Shown here: positions 51,652-61,072 of the stretch, one piece after another
Layout of the letters: each line of letters opens with the position of its first letter
Position numbering within the stretch: position 1 is the stretch's first letter
NCBI RefSeq assembly: GCF_051487185.1
Contig: NZ_JAHVDK010000026.1
Location: 62,001-126,000 of the forward strand
DNA: 64,000 nucleotides
Reading direction: 5' to 3'
Source of the DNA: Inquilinus limosus_F
GTDB lineage: Bacteria > Pseudomonadota > Alphaproteobacteria > DSM-16000 > Inquilinaceae
The notes under the pieces: model-generated
Seen by the model: the letters and a program-made list of their open reading frames with translations, nothing else
Databases searched by the model: none
What the model was told of the DNA's origin: nothing
Program-made: the position numbers and the translations under genes

Positions 51652-52656
51652 ATGACGTCTCATATGGAAGGCTCGGCGCTCGACCTGATCCGCCGGCCGC
51701 GGAGGCTGACGCTCGGCATCGAGCTGCCGCTCGACAATGACTGGTCGCCGATGGGCGAGGCCGCGCGCCGTGCCGACGGCCGTCCCTTCGGCGTGCCCGA
51801 CCTGGCCCGCCATGCCGACCGGGTGCGGCAGGTCGACCGTTCCGGCTTCGTCGCCATCTGGATGCGCGACGTCCCGGTCTTCGACCCGCAGCGCTTCGGC
51901 GATGCCGGCTCGGTCTACGACGTCTTCGCCCATCTCGGCTTCCTCGCCGGGATCACGAAGATCGTCGCGCTCGGCACCGCCGCGGTGGTGCTGCCGCTGC
52001 GCCACCCGATGATGACGGCGAAGGCGGCGGCCTCGGTCGACGCTCTGTCCGGCGGCCGGCTGATCCTCGGCGTCGCCACCGGCGACCGGCCGGTGGAGTT
52101 CCCGCTGCTGGGGCTCGATTTCGAGGGCCGCGGTGAGAGCTTCCGCAACGCTGTCGCCTATCTCCGACAGGCCTGGCAGCCGGGCGGGCTGCCGTTCGGC
52201 GACGGCACCCGCGCCTCGACGCTGGACCTGCTGCCCCGGCCGGCCCAGCCGGTGATCCCGCTGGTGATGGCCGGGCGCGGCCGGCAGAGCCTTGAATGGA
52301 TCGCGGACCAGATGGACGGTTGGTTCGTGTATCCAAACACGCCGGAGCTGCTGGCCGCCCAGGCGCAGCAATGGCACCGCAAGCACGAGGCGCGCCGGCC
52401 CTTCATCACCGCCTTCCACCTCGACCTCGCCGAGGATCCGGATGCGGCGCCGCAGCCGCACCGCTTCGGCGCGCGGCTCGGCCGGAACCGCCTGGTCGAG
52501 CATCTGCACCACCTCGCCGGGCTGGGCGTCGACCACCTGGCGCTGCATCTGCGGCATTCCCGCCGGCCGGTCGAGGAGGTGCTCGACGAGCTGGCGCGCG
52601 AGGTCCTGCCGCAGGTCCAGCAGCCCCTCCGCCCGGCGGCCGACGCCGCCGAATGA
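51652..52656 (+). CDS. LLM-class flavin-dependent oxidoreductase
   Basis: A 334-residue luciferase-like monooxygenase fold. Landmarks are GFVAIWMRDVPVFDPQRFGD, ITKIVALGTAAVVLPLRHP, DALSGGRLILGVATGDRP and AGRGRQSLEWIADQMDGW. They use FMNH2 or F420 to oxidise small molecules; the FMN type is more likely in this organism group. GGAG precedes the ATG. It is 17 bp before an aldo/keto reductase and probably cotranscribed with it. The substrate is unknown. Confidence 0.9.
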   Translation: MTSHMEGSALDLIRRPRRLTLGIELPLDNDWSPMGEAARRADGRPFGVPDLARHADRVRQVDRSGFVAIWMRDVPVFDPQRFGDAGSVYDVFAHLGFLAGITKIVALGTAAVVLPLRHPMMTAKAAASVDALSGGRLILGVATGDRPVEFPLLGLDFEGRGESFRNAVAYLRQAWQPGGLPFGDGTRASTLDLLPRPAQPVIPLVMAGRGRQSLEWIADQMDGWFVYPNTPELLAAQAQQWHRKHEARRPFITAFHLDLAEDPDAAPQPHRFGARLGRNRLVEHLHHLAGLGVDHLALHLRHSRRPVEEVLDELAREVLPQVQQPLRPAADAAE

Positions 52657-52673
52657 CGAGAAAGGATTGAGAT

Positions 52674-53507
52674 ATGGTTCCCCTGGTCACCGCCAACGGC
52701 GCCGAGATCCCGGCGCTCGGCTTCGGCACCTTCCGGATGAACGGCCCGGACACGGTCCGCATGGTCCGGCACGTGCTGTCGCTCGGCTACCGCCACATCG
52801 ACACGGCACAGATCTACGGCAACGAGGCCGAGGTCGGCGAAGGTCTGGCCGCCTCGGGCGTCGCCCGCAACGACGTGTTCCTGACCACCAAGGTCTGGGT
52901 CTCCAACTACCGGCGCGACGCTTTCCTGCGTTCGGTCGACGAGAGCCTCGCCAAGCTGCGCACCGACCATGTCGACCTGCTGCTGCTGCACTGGCCGAAC
53001 CAGGACGTGCCGCTGGCCGAACAGATCGGCGCGCTGAACGAGGTGCGGACCGCCGGCAAGGTGCGCCATATCGGCATCAGCAACATGACCACGGCGCTGA
53101 TGGCCGAGGCCGCGTCGCTCAGCGAGGCGTCGCTGGTCACCAACCAGGTCGAGTACCATCCCTATCTCGACCAGTCGGCGATCCTGGCCGCGGCCCGCAA
53201 GGCGGGCATGAGCGTGACCGCCTATTACGCCATGGCCGACGGCAAGGTGATCGGCGATCCGGTGATCAAGGCGATCGCCGCCCGCCGCGGCAGGACCGAG
53301 GCCCAGGTGGTGCTGCGCTGGCTGGTGCAGCAGCCGGGTGTCGTCGCCCTGTCGAAGACAGTCAGCGAGGCGCGCGCCGCGGCCAACCTGGCGATTTTCG
53401 ACTTCGAGCTCTCGGCCGAAGAGATGGCCGCGATCCACGCCCTGACCCGGCCGGCCGGCCGCCTGGTCAGCCCGGAGGGGCTGGCGCCGGTGTGGGATGC
53501 CGCCTGA
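52674..53507 (+). CDS. Aldo/keto reductase, 2,5-diketo-D-gluconate reductase-like
   Basis: A 277-residue single-subunit reductase of the AKR5 type. The catalytic tetrad is visible: Asp and Tyr in HIDTAQIYGNEAEVG, Lys in FLTTKVWVSN and His in LLLHWPNQD. GISNMTTALM and the C-terminal VVALSKTVSEARAAANLAIFD support NADPH binding. It differs from the AKR at 21123, which is longer and belongs to another subfamily. It is 17 bp downstream of the flavin oxidoreductase. Confidence 0.92.
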   Translation: MVPLVTANGAEIPALGFGTFRMNGPDTVRMVRHVLSLGYRHIDTAQIYGNEAEVGEGLAASGVARNDVFLTTKVWVSNYRRDAFLRSVDESLAKLRTDHVDLLLLHWPNQDVPLAEQIGALNEVRTAGKVRHIGISNMTTALMAEAASLSEASLVTNQVEYHPYLDQSAILAAARKAGMSVTAYYAMADGKVIGDPVIKAIAARRGRTEAQVVLRWLVQQPGVVALSKTVSEARAAANLAIFDFELSAEEMAAIHALTRPAGRLVSPEGLAPVWDAA

Positions 53508-53537
53508 GAGGCCAAGAGGTCCCAGAATTCCCCATAT

Positions 53538-53622
53538 CGTCATTGCGAGCGCAGCGAAGCAATCCAGGGCCGTTCGGCGTGGCCCTGGATTGCTTCGTCG
53601 GCTTCGCCTCCTCGCAATGACG
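53538..53622. repeat. Intergenic palindrome with GTCATTGCGAG ends
   Basis: Outer arms CGTCATTGCGAG (53538-53549) and CTCGCAATGACG (53611-53622) and inner arms including GAAGCAATCCAGGG and its reverse complement form a nested palindrome. The same GTCATTGCGAG...GAAGCAATCCAG sequence is a widely dispersed proteobacterial intergenic repeat. It lies between convergent genes. Confidence 0.85.
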
Positions 53623-53644
53623 GTTGGGAATGGGCTCCGAGCCG

Positions 53645-55147
53645 CTACGACGTGATCCGGTCCAGGTCGTCGTACAGCGCCTGGCTGTGGCGGTAGAGCC
53701 GGTCGAAGACCGGCTGCATCCGGGCGTAGCGCTCGGCCCAGTCCGGGTCGGGCGCGATCTCGGCGCCGTAGCGCACATAGGCCGCGGCGGCGTCCTGCAC
53801 CGTGGCGAAGCGGCCGGTCGCGGCGGCCACCATCGCGGCACAGCCGACGACGCCGCACTCCGCCTCCTCCGGCACCAGGATCGGGATGCCGTAGGCGCTG
53901 GCCTTGATCTTCAACCACAGCTCGGTCTTAGCGCCGCCGCCGGAGGCGATCACCCGCTCCAGCGGGCGGCCCGACGCCGCCTCCATGATCCGGATGTGGC
54001 GGGTGACGGCGAAGGCCACGCCCTCCAGCACCGCCCGGTGCAGCTCGGCCAAGCCGTGTCCGGCGCCGAGGCCGAAGAACTGGGCCCGGGCGTTGCGGTG
54101 GCGGCCCAGCCGCTCGCCGACCAGATAGGGCAGGAACAGCAGGCCGCCGGCCCCCGGCGCGGCCTTGGCCGCCTTGGCGACGATCTCGGGGTAGCCCAGC
54201 GCGCCCTCGTGGAAGGCGCGGCGGGCCCAGCGCATGGCGTCGCCGCCGCTCTCCAGCAGCACGAAGGGGCCCCAGCCGCCCTCGATCGTCGCGACGTTGC
54301 AGATCTCGGGGTCCAGCAGCGGCGCCTCGGTGATCAGGGTGATGATGCAGGAGGTGCCGGTGACGTCGGAGCCAAGGCCCGACCGGCAGGCACCGGAGCC
54401 CAGGAGGGCCACCGGATAGTCGGCGCCGCCGACCAGCACCGGCGTGCCTTCGGCCAGGCCGGTCTCGGCCGCCGCCGCGGCGGTGACGCCGCCCAGGATC
54501 TCGAGCGGCGACCGCAGCCGCGGCAGCTTGGCGGCGTCCAGCCCCATCAGCGCGATCATGGCGGGGGACCAGTCGCGCGTCGCCGGGTTCATCAGGAAGC
54601 TGCACGAGCCTTCCGTCACCTCCATGGCGATCTCGCCGGTCAGGCGGAAATTGACCCAGTCCTTCGGCATCATCACCGCCGCCGCCCGGCGATAGGCCTG
54701 CGGGTCGTGGTCGCGGATCCAGGCCAGCTTGAAGCCTGGCCAGGCCGGGGTCGGCGGGTTGCCGCTCTCGGCCAGGTAGTCCTTCGGGTCGTGACTGCGC
54801 TCGAACGCCGCGACGAGGTCGAGCGTGCGCTTGTCGTTCCACAGCGGAACGGTGTCTCTGGTCAGGGCGCCGTTGGCATCGACCAGCACCGTGCCGTGCA
54901 TCTGGCCGCAGGCGCAGACCGCAGCGATGCGGTTGCGGGCGCCTTCGACCTGGTCCAGCACAGTGCGCACGGAGTGGACGACACCTTCCCACCAGTCGGC
55001 CGGTCGCTGCTCCGACCAGCCGAAGGCCGGCACGATCTGCTCGTATTCCCTGGCGGCAATGGCCAGGATCCGTCCGCCGCCATCGACCAGCGCCGCCCGC
55101 GCGCTGCCGGTGCCGACATCGATCGAGAGGGCGAGATCCTGGGTCAT
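53645..55147 (-). CDS. FGGY carbohydrate kinase, xylulokinase-like
   Basis: A 500-residue sugar kinase. The N-terminal phosphate-binding motif is SIDVGTGSARAALVDGGGRI. GQMHGTVLVD and LWNDKRT follow as in xylulokinases. GGADYPVALLGSG contains the catalytic-region Asp, and VIASGGGAKTELWLKI is the ATP-binding signature. It is divergent from the cupin isomerase across a 140-bp region. Substrate is probably a pentulose or related keto-sugar; the neighbours do not include xylose isomerase. Confidence 0.9.
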   Translation of the reverse strand: MTQDLALSIDVGTGSARAALVDGGGRILAIAAREYEQIVPAFGWSEQRPADWWEGVVHSVRTVLDQVEGARNRIAAVCACGQMHGTVLVDANGALTRDTVPLWNDKRTLDLVAAFERSHDPKDYLAESGNPPTPAWPGFKLAWIRDHDPQAYRRAAAVMMPKDWVNFRLTGEIAMEVTEGSCSFLMNPATRDWSPAMIALMGLDAAKLPRLRSPLEILGGVTAAAAAETGLAEGTPVLVGGADYPVALLGSGACRSGLGSDVTGTSCIITLITEAPLLDPEICNVATIEGGWGPFVLLESGGDAMRWARRAFHEGALGYPEIVAKAAKAAPGAGGLLFLPYLVGERLGRHRNARAQFFGLGAGHGLAELHRAVLEGVAFAVTRHIRIMEAASGRPLERVIASGGGAKTELWLKIKASAYGIPILVPEEAECGVVGCAAMVAAATGRFATVQDAAAAYVRYGAEIAPDPDWAERYARMQPVFDRLYRHSQALYDDLDRITS

Positions 55148-55287
55148 GGGCGAGTCTGTCGCGCTGGTTTCCGGTAGTAGGACGGTGGAGGCTTCCTGCC
55201 GTCAATCCAGCCCCGCCCGGGAGCGGGCTTGCGTCCGCAGCGGAACCGGGCCACTCCTTCGGTCATGGAGGAAATGACGGGGCCGTC

Positions 55288-55923
55288 ATGCTGCTGCGCG
55301 AACCCATGAGCTGCACATTGCAGGTGCGGGACGGCGCCCTGGCGGGGGCGACCGGCCGGTACGTCAAGACTCTGGCCGATCTGGCCGGTCTCTATGCCGA
55401 TACCGCCGCCTATGAGGCGGCGCAGGCGCGCTCCGGCGACGAGGTCGTGTACGAGGTGCAGGACGTCCGGCCCTCCGCCGCGGCGGGCGACCTGATCTTC
55501 GGTGTCACCCGCATGGTGCCGGGCAAGATCGGTCGGGAATACTTCCTGACCCGCGGCCACATTCACGCCAAGGCCGACCGGCCGGAGATCTACACCGGCG
55601 AGGCCGGGCGCGGCCTGATGCTGCTGGAATCGCCGGCTGGCGATATCCGCATCGTCGAGATCCTGCCGCGCACCGTCTGCTATGTGCCGCCCTACTGGAT
55701 CCACCGCTCGATCAACATCGGCGCGGAGGAGCTGGTGATGAGCTTCTGCTACCCGGCCGATGCCGGGCAGGATTACGGCATCATCGAGCGGTCCGGCGGC
55801 ATGCGGCGGCGCATCCTCGACGACGGCGCCGGCGGCTGGGTTGCGGTGGACAACCCGAACTATCGGCCGCGGTCGCCGGCCGAGATCGACGCGCTGTTCG
55901 CCGTGGCGGGGCAGGGGGGCTGA
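55288..55923 (+). CDS. Cupin-type glucose-6-phosphate isomerase
   Basis: A 211-residue cupin of the archaeal-type PGI family. The metal ligands are complete: His91 and His93 (RGHIHAKADRPE), Glu100 and His139 (PPYWIHRSINIG), equivalent by position to H89, H91, E98 and H137 of the Pyrococcus enzyme. In bacteria the family also includes isomerases for other phosphorylated sugars. It forms an operon with the following gene (3 bp apart). A standard PGI elsewhere in the genome would suggest a catabolic role for this copy. Confidence 0.88.
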   Translation: MLLREPMSCTLQVRDGALAGATGRYVKTLADLAGLYADTAAYEAAQARSGDEVVYEVQDVRPSAAAGDLIFGVTRMVPGKIGREYFLTRGHIHAKADRPEIYTGEAGRGLMLLESPAGDIRIVEILPRTVCYVPPYWIHRSINIGAEELVMSFCYPADAGQDYGIIERSGGMRRRILDDGAGGWVAVDNPNYRPRSPAEIDALFAVAGQGG

Positions 55924-55926
55924 GCC

Positions 55927-56874
55927 GTGGCCGTCCCTCCGCCCGCCGCCCGGCCGACGCTCTATTTCATCGGTGTCACCACCGGCCAGAGCTCGATCAT
56001 GCGTGTCTTCCCGGCCTGGGCGCAGGCTCTCGGCCTGGCCGATGCCGTGATCCGCGGAATCGACTTCCCGCTGCACGCCGATCCTGCTGCCTATCGCGAG
56101 GCCGTGGCTTTCATCCGCGATGACCCGCTGTCGCGCGGCGCCCTGATCACCACGCACAAGATCGACCTGTTCCACGCGAGCCGCGACCTGTTCGACGAGA
56201 TCGATCCGCACGCCGCGCGGCTGGACGAGGTCAGCTGTCTCTCCAAGGCCGATGGCCGGCTGGTCGGCCATGCCAAGGACCCGATCTCCGCCGGTCTTGC
56301 CTTCGATGCCTTCGTGCCGGCAGGGCACTTCGCCCGGACGGGGGCGGAGCTGTTCTCGATCGGCGCCGGCGGCGCCGCCATCGCCCTGACCTGGCATGCA
56401 ATGCACGCCCGGCCCGACCGGCCGGCGCGGATCATCGTCTCCGACCGCAGCCCGGAGCGGCTCGACGAGATCCGCCGCCTCCATGGAGAGATGGGGCGCA
56501 CCCTGCCGGTCGACTACATCCTGGCGCAAAGCCCGGCCGACAACGACGCGGCCCTGCGCGGGCTGAAGCCAAGCTCGGTGGTGGTCAACGCCACCGGCCT
56601 GGGCAAGGATGCGCCGGGTTCGCCGCTCGGCGATGACGCGCCGTTCCCACAGGGCGGCCTCGTCTGGGACCTCAACTACCGCGGCGACCTGCTGTTCCTG
56701 GACCAGGCCCAGCGGCAGCAGGGGACGCGCGGCCTGACGGTCGAGGATGGCTGGACCTATTTCATCCATGGCTGGACCCGCGCCATCGCCGAGATCTTCC
56801 ACATCGAGATCCCGACCTCCGGCCCGCGCTTTGACGAGCTGTCCCGGATCGCCGCCTCGGCGGGGCGGAAATAG
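55927..56874 (+). CDS. Shikimate dehydrogenase-like protein
   Basis: A 315-residue protein with the shikimate/quinate dehydrogenase fold. The N-terminal substrate domain (LYFIGVTTGQSSIMRVFP) has IGVT-x-S-like context. ALITTHKIDLF has the catalytic-type Lys, and SIGAGGAAIALTWHA is the nucleotide-binding loop. The C-terminal VVNATGLGKDAP and VWDLNYRG are typical. A shikimate-specific PHN/ST loop is not conserved, so it is unlikely to act in aromatic biosynthesis; a sugar-acid or polyol oxidation in this sugar module is more plausible. GTG 55927 start. Confidence 0.82.
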   Translation: MAVPPPAARPTLYFIGVTTGQSSIMRVFPAWAQALGLADAVIRGIDFPLHADPAAYREAVAFIRDDPLSRGALITTHKIDLFHASRDLFDEIDPHAARLDEVSCLSKADGRLVGHAKDPISAGLAFDAFVPAGHFARTGAELFSIGAGGAAIALTWHAMHARPDRPARIIVSDRSPERLDEIRRLHGEMGRTLPVDYILAQSPADNDAALRGLKPSSVVVNATGLGKDAPGSPLGDDAPFPQGGLVWDLNYRGDLLFLDQAQRQQGTRGLTVEDGWTYFIHGWTRAIAEIFHIEIPTSGPRFDELSRIAASAGRK

Positions 56875-56880
56875 GCCCGT

Positions 56881-57690
56881 TCACCCCAGCCTTTCGATCA
56901 GAGCCATGGCCGCGGCCGGCGCCTTCGGCTTGAAGCCGTTGATCATGTAGATGAAGACGTCGCGCGACGCCGGCGCCTTCTTCTCGGGCGCGCCGACCGG
57001 CTTCAGGTCGTCGGGTGCGCCACCCTCGGCCCAGGCTCGGGCGCGCTCGGCCCAATGGTCCAGTTCCCTGGCCGGATAGCCGGTTTCGACCGTTTCCGAG
57101 GCACGCTGCAGCCGAAGGTAGACGAAGGGCGCTGTGACGTCCGGGATCTCCGGGAAGCCCTCCTTGTCGGTCAGCACCGTCGCCACCTTGTGGGCGCGCA
57201 GCATGTCGATGAATTCGGGGGTGCGGAAGCTGTCGTGCCGGACCTCGACGACATGGCGCAGCGCATGCCCCTCGACGCTGTGCGGCAGCAACTTGAGGAA
57301 GGCCTCGAAGTCGTCAGGGTCGAACTGCTTGGTCGGCAGGAACTGCCAGTTGATCGGCCCCAGCTTCTCCTTCAGCTCCAGGATGCCGCTGGTGACGAAG
57401 CGGTCGATCGACTCGCCGGCCTCGGCCAGTACCCGCCGGTTGGTGGTGAAGCGCGTGCCCTTGACCGAGAAGGCGAAGCCCTCCGGCGTCTCCTCGCGCC
57501 ATTTGGCGAAGCTCTCCGGCTTCTGCGAGCCGTAATAGGTGCCGTTGATCTCGATCGAGGTGACATGGCGCGAGGCGTATTCCAGCTCCCGCTTCTGGGC
57601 CAGGCCCTCGGGGTAGAATGTCCCGCGCCAGGGCTCGAAGGTCCAGCCGCCGATGCCGACGCGAATCCCCGATGTCTCTTTCGACGCCAT
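56881..57690 (-). CDS. DUF72 family protein
   Basis: A 269-residue TIM-barrel-like DUF72 (YecE) protein. IRVGIGGWTFEPWRGTFYP near the N-terminus, EINGTYYGSQKPESFAKW and FAFSVKGTRFTTN are the defining motifs. The function is unknown. GAGGAG precedes ATG 57690. It lies between the convergent end of the shikimate-dehydrogenase-like gene and the polyol dehydrogenase, both on the sugar side. The C-terminal FIYMINGFKPKAP is typical. Confidence 0.92.
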   Translation of the reverse strand: MASKETSGIRVGIGGWTFEPWRGTFYPEGLAQKRELEYASRHVTSIEINGTYYGSQKPESFAKWREETPEGFAFSVKGTRFTTNRRVLAEAGESIDRFVTSGILELKEKLGPINWQFLPTKQFDPDDFEAFLKLLPHSVEGHALRHVVEVRHDSFRTPEFIDMLRAHKVATVLTDKEGFPEIPDVTAPFVYLRLQRASETVETGYPARELDHWAERARAWAEGGAPDDLKPVGAPEKKAPASRDVFIYMINGFKPKAPAAAMALIERLG

Positions 57691-57787
57691 GGCGCTCCTC
57701 CCCGACAGCCGATCCGTGCCATCGGAACATAAGGCGAACAAAGAATCAAGCGCCGGCCGGTCCGGTCGGCGCCGGCGCCTCAGGCGG

Positions 57788-58819
<1,032 letters not shown>

Positions 58820-58982
58820 TTCACTATCCTCCCGAATAGGGGCCGGACGCGCGGCCGGCCTCACACCCCTTGGTACGACATTTTGCCGGGGGCGGGGAAG
58901 GTGTCGCCGCACAGATGTTCACTGTCGATTACGAATGTTCACAGCCGACGCCGAGCGGTAAAGTCGCGGCCACCCCATTCAC

Positions 58983-59053
58983 GTCATTCCCGCGAAAGCG
59001 GGAATCTTCCGCTGGTGAGGCTGTGACGAGATCCCCGCTTTCGCGGGGATGAC
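58983..59053. repeat. Pair of GTCATTCCCGC palindromes in inverted orientation
   Basis: Hairpin GTCATTCCCGC-GAAA-GCGGGAAT (58983-59005) and a related hairpin ATCCCCGC-TTTC-GCGGGGAT followed by GAC (59031-59053) lie in opposite orientation. This is a common dispersed intergenic element of proteobacteria (REPIN-like). Confidence 0.85.
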
Positions 59054-59078
59054 GCCGCGGAGGATGCTGGAAGGGTGC

Positions 59079-59588
59079 TCAGGACACCAGCGCCAGATAG
59101 TCCCGCTTGCCGATCTGCAGCCCCTTGTGGCGGAGGATGTCGTAGGTCGTCGCGACATGAAAATAGAAGTTCGGCAGCACCATGTTCAGCGCGTAGCTGC
59201 GGCCGGTGAAGGACATCTCGCGATCGCGCAGCGGGATGATGATCGTCTCCTCTTCCCGGCCATCGACCTGGTCGGGGCGGATGCTCTCCAGATAGGCGAT
59301 GGTCTTGGCCAGCCGCTCCTGCAGTTGGGGCAGGGTGGTCTCGTTGTCCTCGAAGGGCGGCGGCGTCAGCCCGGCCAGGCGGGCGGCGCCGAACTTGGCG
59401 GCGTCGCTGACACGCTGGATCTGGCCCGACAGCGGGTACATGTCGGGCGCCAGGCGGGCCTCGACCAGCGTGGCGGGATCGATCCGTTCGGCCTCGGCAT
59501 GGGCCGCGGCCTTGTCCAGCAGCGTCGACAGCATGCGCAGCTTCGGCAGCATCACGCCGATCGAGATCTCGTGCAGGGAGAAGGGCAA
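59079..59588 (-). CDS. DUF1993 family protein
   Basis: A 169-residue helical protein of the DUF1993 family. SLHEISIGVMLPKLRMLSTL at the N-terminus, LAPDMYPLSGQIQRVSDAAK and SYALNMVLPNFYFHVATTYDILRH are the family motifs. The function is unknown; related folds belong to the DinB four-helix group. The only start with a ribosome site (GGAG) is TTG 59588. It is divergent from the DUF1348 gene across the tandem TetR-type operators. Confidence 0.88.
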   Translation of the reverse strand: MPFSLHEISIGVMLPKLRMLSTLLDKAAAHAEAERIDPATLVEARLAPDMYPLSGQIQRVSDAAKFGAARLAGLTPPPFEDNETTLPQLQERLAKTIAYLESIRPDQVDGREEETIIIPLRDREMSFTGRSYALNMVLPNFYFHVATTYDILRHKGLQIGKRDYLALVS

Positions 59589-59716
59589 GGGAGTGCTCCG
59601 ATCAAGGGCGGGCGCCGCGACAGCCCGGGCGTTCGGCGGCGGATGATTCCTCCGCCCTCGACTCGGTTGCGGTCAAGCGCCGCAGCGGGTCGGCTTGACG
59701 GAGCATATTTTTGTCT

Positions 59717-59749
59717 GTACCGATCGGTAAAGTCAGTTCCGTTCGGTAC
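59717..59749. promoter_or_regulatory. Tandem TetR-type operators
   Basis: TACCGATCGGTA (59718-59729) and TTCCGTTCGGTA (59737-59748) both fit TACCGNNCGGTA and are centred 19 bp apart. They lie in the divergent region, 23 bp before the ATG of the DUF1348 gene. The TetR gene at 60515 is the obvious candidate regulator. Confidence 0.65.
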
Positions 59750-59771
59750 AATCCCGTCGAGGAGATCTGCC

Positions 59772-60245
59772 ATGACCGCCGACCGCCCGCCGCTGCCGCC
59801 CTTCACCCGCGAGACCGCGACCCAGAAGGTCCGCATGGCCGAGGACGCCTGGAACACCCGCGACCCTCAGCGCGTCGCCCTGGCCTATACCGAGGACAGC
59901 CGTTGGCGGAACCGGGCGGAGTTCCTGCAGGGCCACGCCGAGATCGTCGCCTTCCTGACCCGGAAATGGGCGCGGGAGCTGGAGTACCGCCTGATCAAGG
60001 AGCTCTGGGCCTGGGAGGGCAACCGGATCGCCGTCCGCTTCGCCTATGAGTGGCGCGACGATTCCGGCCACTGGTACCGCTCCTACGGCAACGAGAACTG
60101 GGAGTTCGACGAGCATGGTCTGATGCGCGCCCGCCATGCCTCGATCAACGACCGGCCGATCGCGGAATCGGAGCGCAAGTTCCACTGGGACCGCTCCGGC
60201 CCGCGGCCGGCGGACCATCCGGGGCTCAGCGACCTCGGGCTATAG
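59772..60245 (+). CDS. DUF1348 (NTF2-like) protein
   Basis: A 157-residue small alpha-beta barrel of the nuclear-transport-factor-2-like DUF1348 family. PFTRETATQKVRMAEDAWNT, ALAYTEDSRWRNRAEF and RFAYEWRDDSGHWYRSYGNE are its signature stretches. The function is unknown. GAGGAGAT precedes the ATG. It is probably repressed by the TetR protein through the tandem operators. Its TAG stop (60243-60245) is also the first three bases of the 270-bp palindromic element. Confidence 0.9.
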   Translation: MTADRPPLPPFTRETATQKVRMAEDAWNTRDPQRVALAYTEDSRWRNRAEFLQGHAEIVAFLTRKWARELEYRLIKELWAWEGNRIAVRFAYEWRDDSGHWYRSYGNENWEFDEHGLMRARHASINDRPIAESERKFHWDRSGPRPADHPGLSDLGL

Positions 60246-60512
60246 CCTGCCTTTCTCACGCCCCTTGCGTCCTGCGCCGGTTCAACATGCCGACAGGGCA
60301 GGAGGGCGGCGCAGCGCGATGTGGTGCATCGCGCAAGCCGTTCGACGCACCATGTCGGCATGTTCAACCGGCCCGGAGGGTCGCCTTGCGGCGGCCGCCT
60401 GCGGGCGCGGGCCGCTCGACCGTATGGCCCGATACGCTCTTCGCGGCCCGCGCCCTCATTCGACTCACCGCAAGGCGACGCAGGATGCAAGGGGCGTGAG
60501 AAAGGCAGGCTA
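60243..60512. mobile_element. 270-bp nested-palindrome element (MITE- or REPIN-like)
   Basis: Outer arms of 34 nt (60243-60276 and 60479-60512) are inverted with one mismatch. Inside are two independent hairpin systems. The first is arm 60277-60295 with 60353-60371 (19 nt, one mismatch), plus an inner 8-bp hairpin at 60314-60334. The second is 60380-60391 with 60468-60479 (12 nt, perfect), 60403-60415 with 60443-60455 (13 nt, perfect) and 60421-60436 (5 bp). The element fills the gap between the DUF1348 stop and the tetR ATG (60515) and has no open frame. No clear target duplication. Confidence 0.7.
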
Positions 60513-60514
60513 AC

Positions 60515-61072
60515 ATGCCCAGGATCGTCTCCGAACGCGCCGATGTGCTGCCGGCCCTGGCCGAGGTGTTCCGCGAGCACGGCTTCGAAGGCGCCAGCCT
60601 GGCCCTGATCGGCGAGCGCACCGGCCTGGGCAAGGGCAGCCTCTACCACTTCTTCCCGGGCGGGAAGGAGGAGATGGCGGCGGCGGTGCTGGCCGAGATC
60701 GGGGAGTGGTTCGAGGAGCACATCTTCCGGCCGCTGCGGCAGCAGGAGCCGCGGCACGCGGTGCCCGAGATGATCCGGGCGGTCGACGCCTATTTCCGCT
60801 CCGGCCGCCGGGTCTGCCTGGTCGGCGCCTTCGCGCTCGGCGATGTCCGCGACCGCTTCGCCGACGCCGTCCGGGGCTATTTCGCCGCCTGGACCGATGC
60901 CCTGGCGCAGGCGCTGGAGCGCGCGGGCCGGGACGAGGAGGCGGCGCACGACCGGGCGGAGGAGGCGGTGGCGGCGATCCAGGGTGCCCTGGTGCTGGCC
61001 CGGGCGCTGGACGATCCCGATGCCTTCCGCCGCTCGCTGGCCCGGATCCAGGCCCGGCTCATGGCGGGGTGA
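60515..61072 (+). CDS. TetR/AcrR family transcriptional regulator
   Basis: A 185-residue repressor. The HTH occupies about 6-50, with EHGFEGASLALIGERTGLGK followed by GSLYHFFPGGKEEM. The C-terminal ligand domain has a Cys in GRRVCLVGAFALGDV, as in the NemR/YdeS-like subgroup. Its ribosome site (AAGGCAGG) is inside the right arm of the palindromic element. It is the likely regulator of the operators at 59717-59749. Its last 14 bp overlap the end of the convergent hydrolase gene. Confidence 0.92.
   Translation: MPRIVSERADVLPALAEVFREHGFEGASLALIGERTGLGKGSLYHFFPGGKEEMAAAVLAEIGEWFEEHIFRPLRQQEPRHAVPEMIRAVDAYFRSGRRVCLVGAFALGDVRDRFADAVRGYFAAWTDALAQALERAGRDEEAAHDRAEEAVAAIQGALVLARALDDPDAFRRSLARIQARLMAG

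Noticed and set aside
60243..60512. CRISPR-like array or insertion sequence
   Set aside because: There are no direct repeats with spacers and no transposase; the symmetry is entirely inverted.
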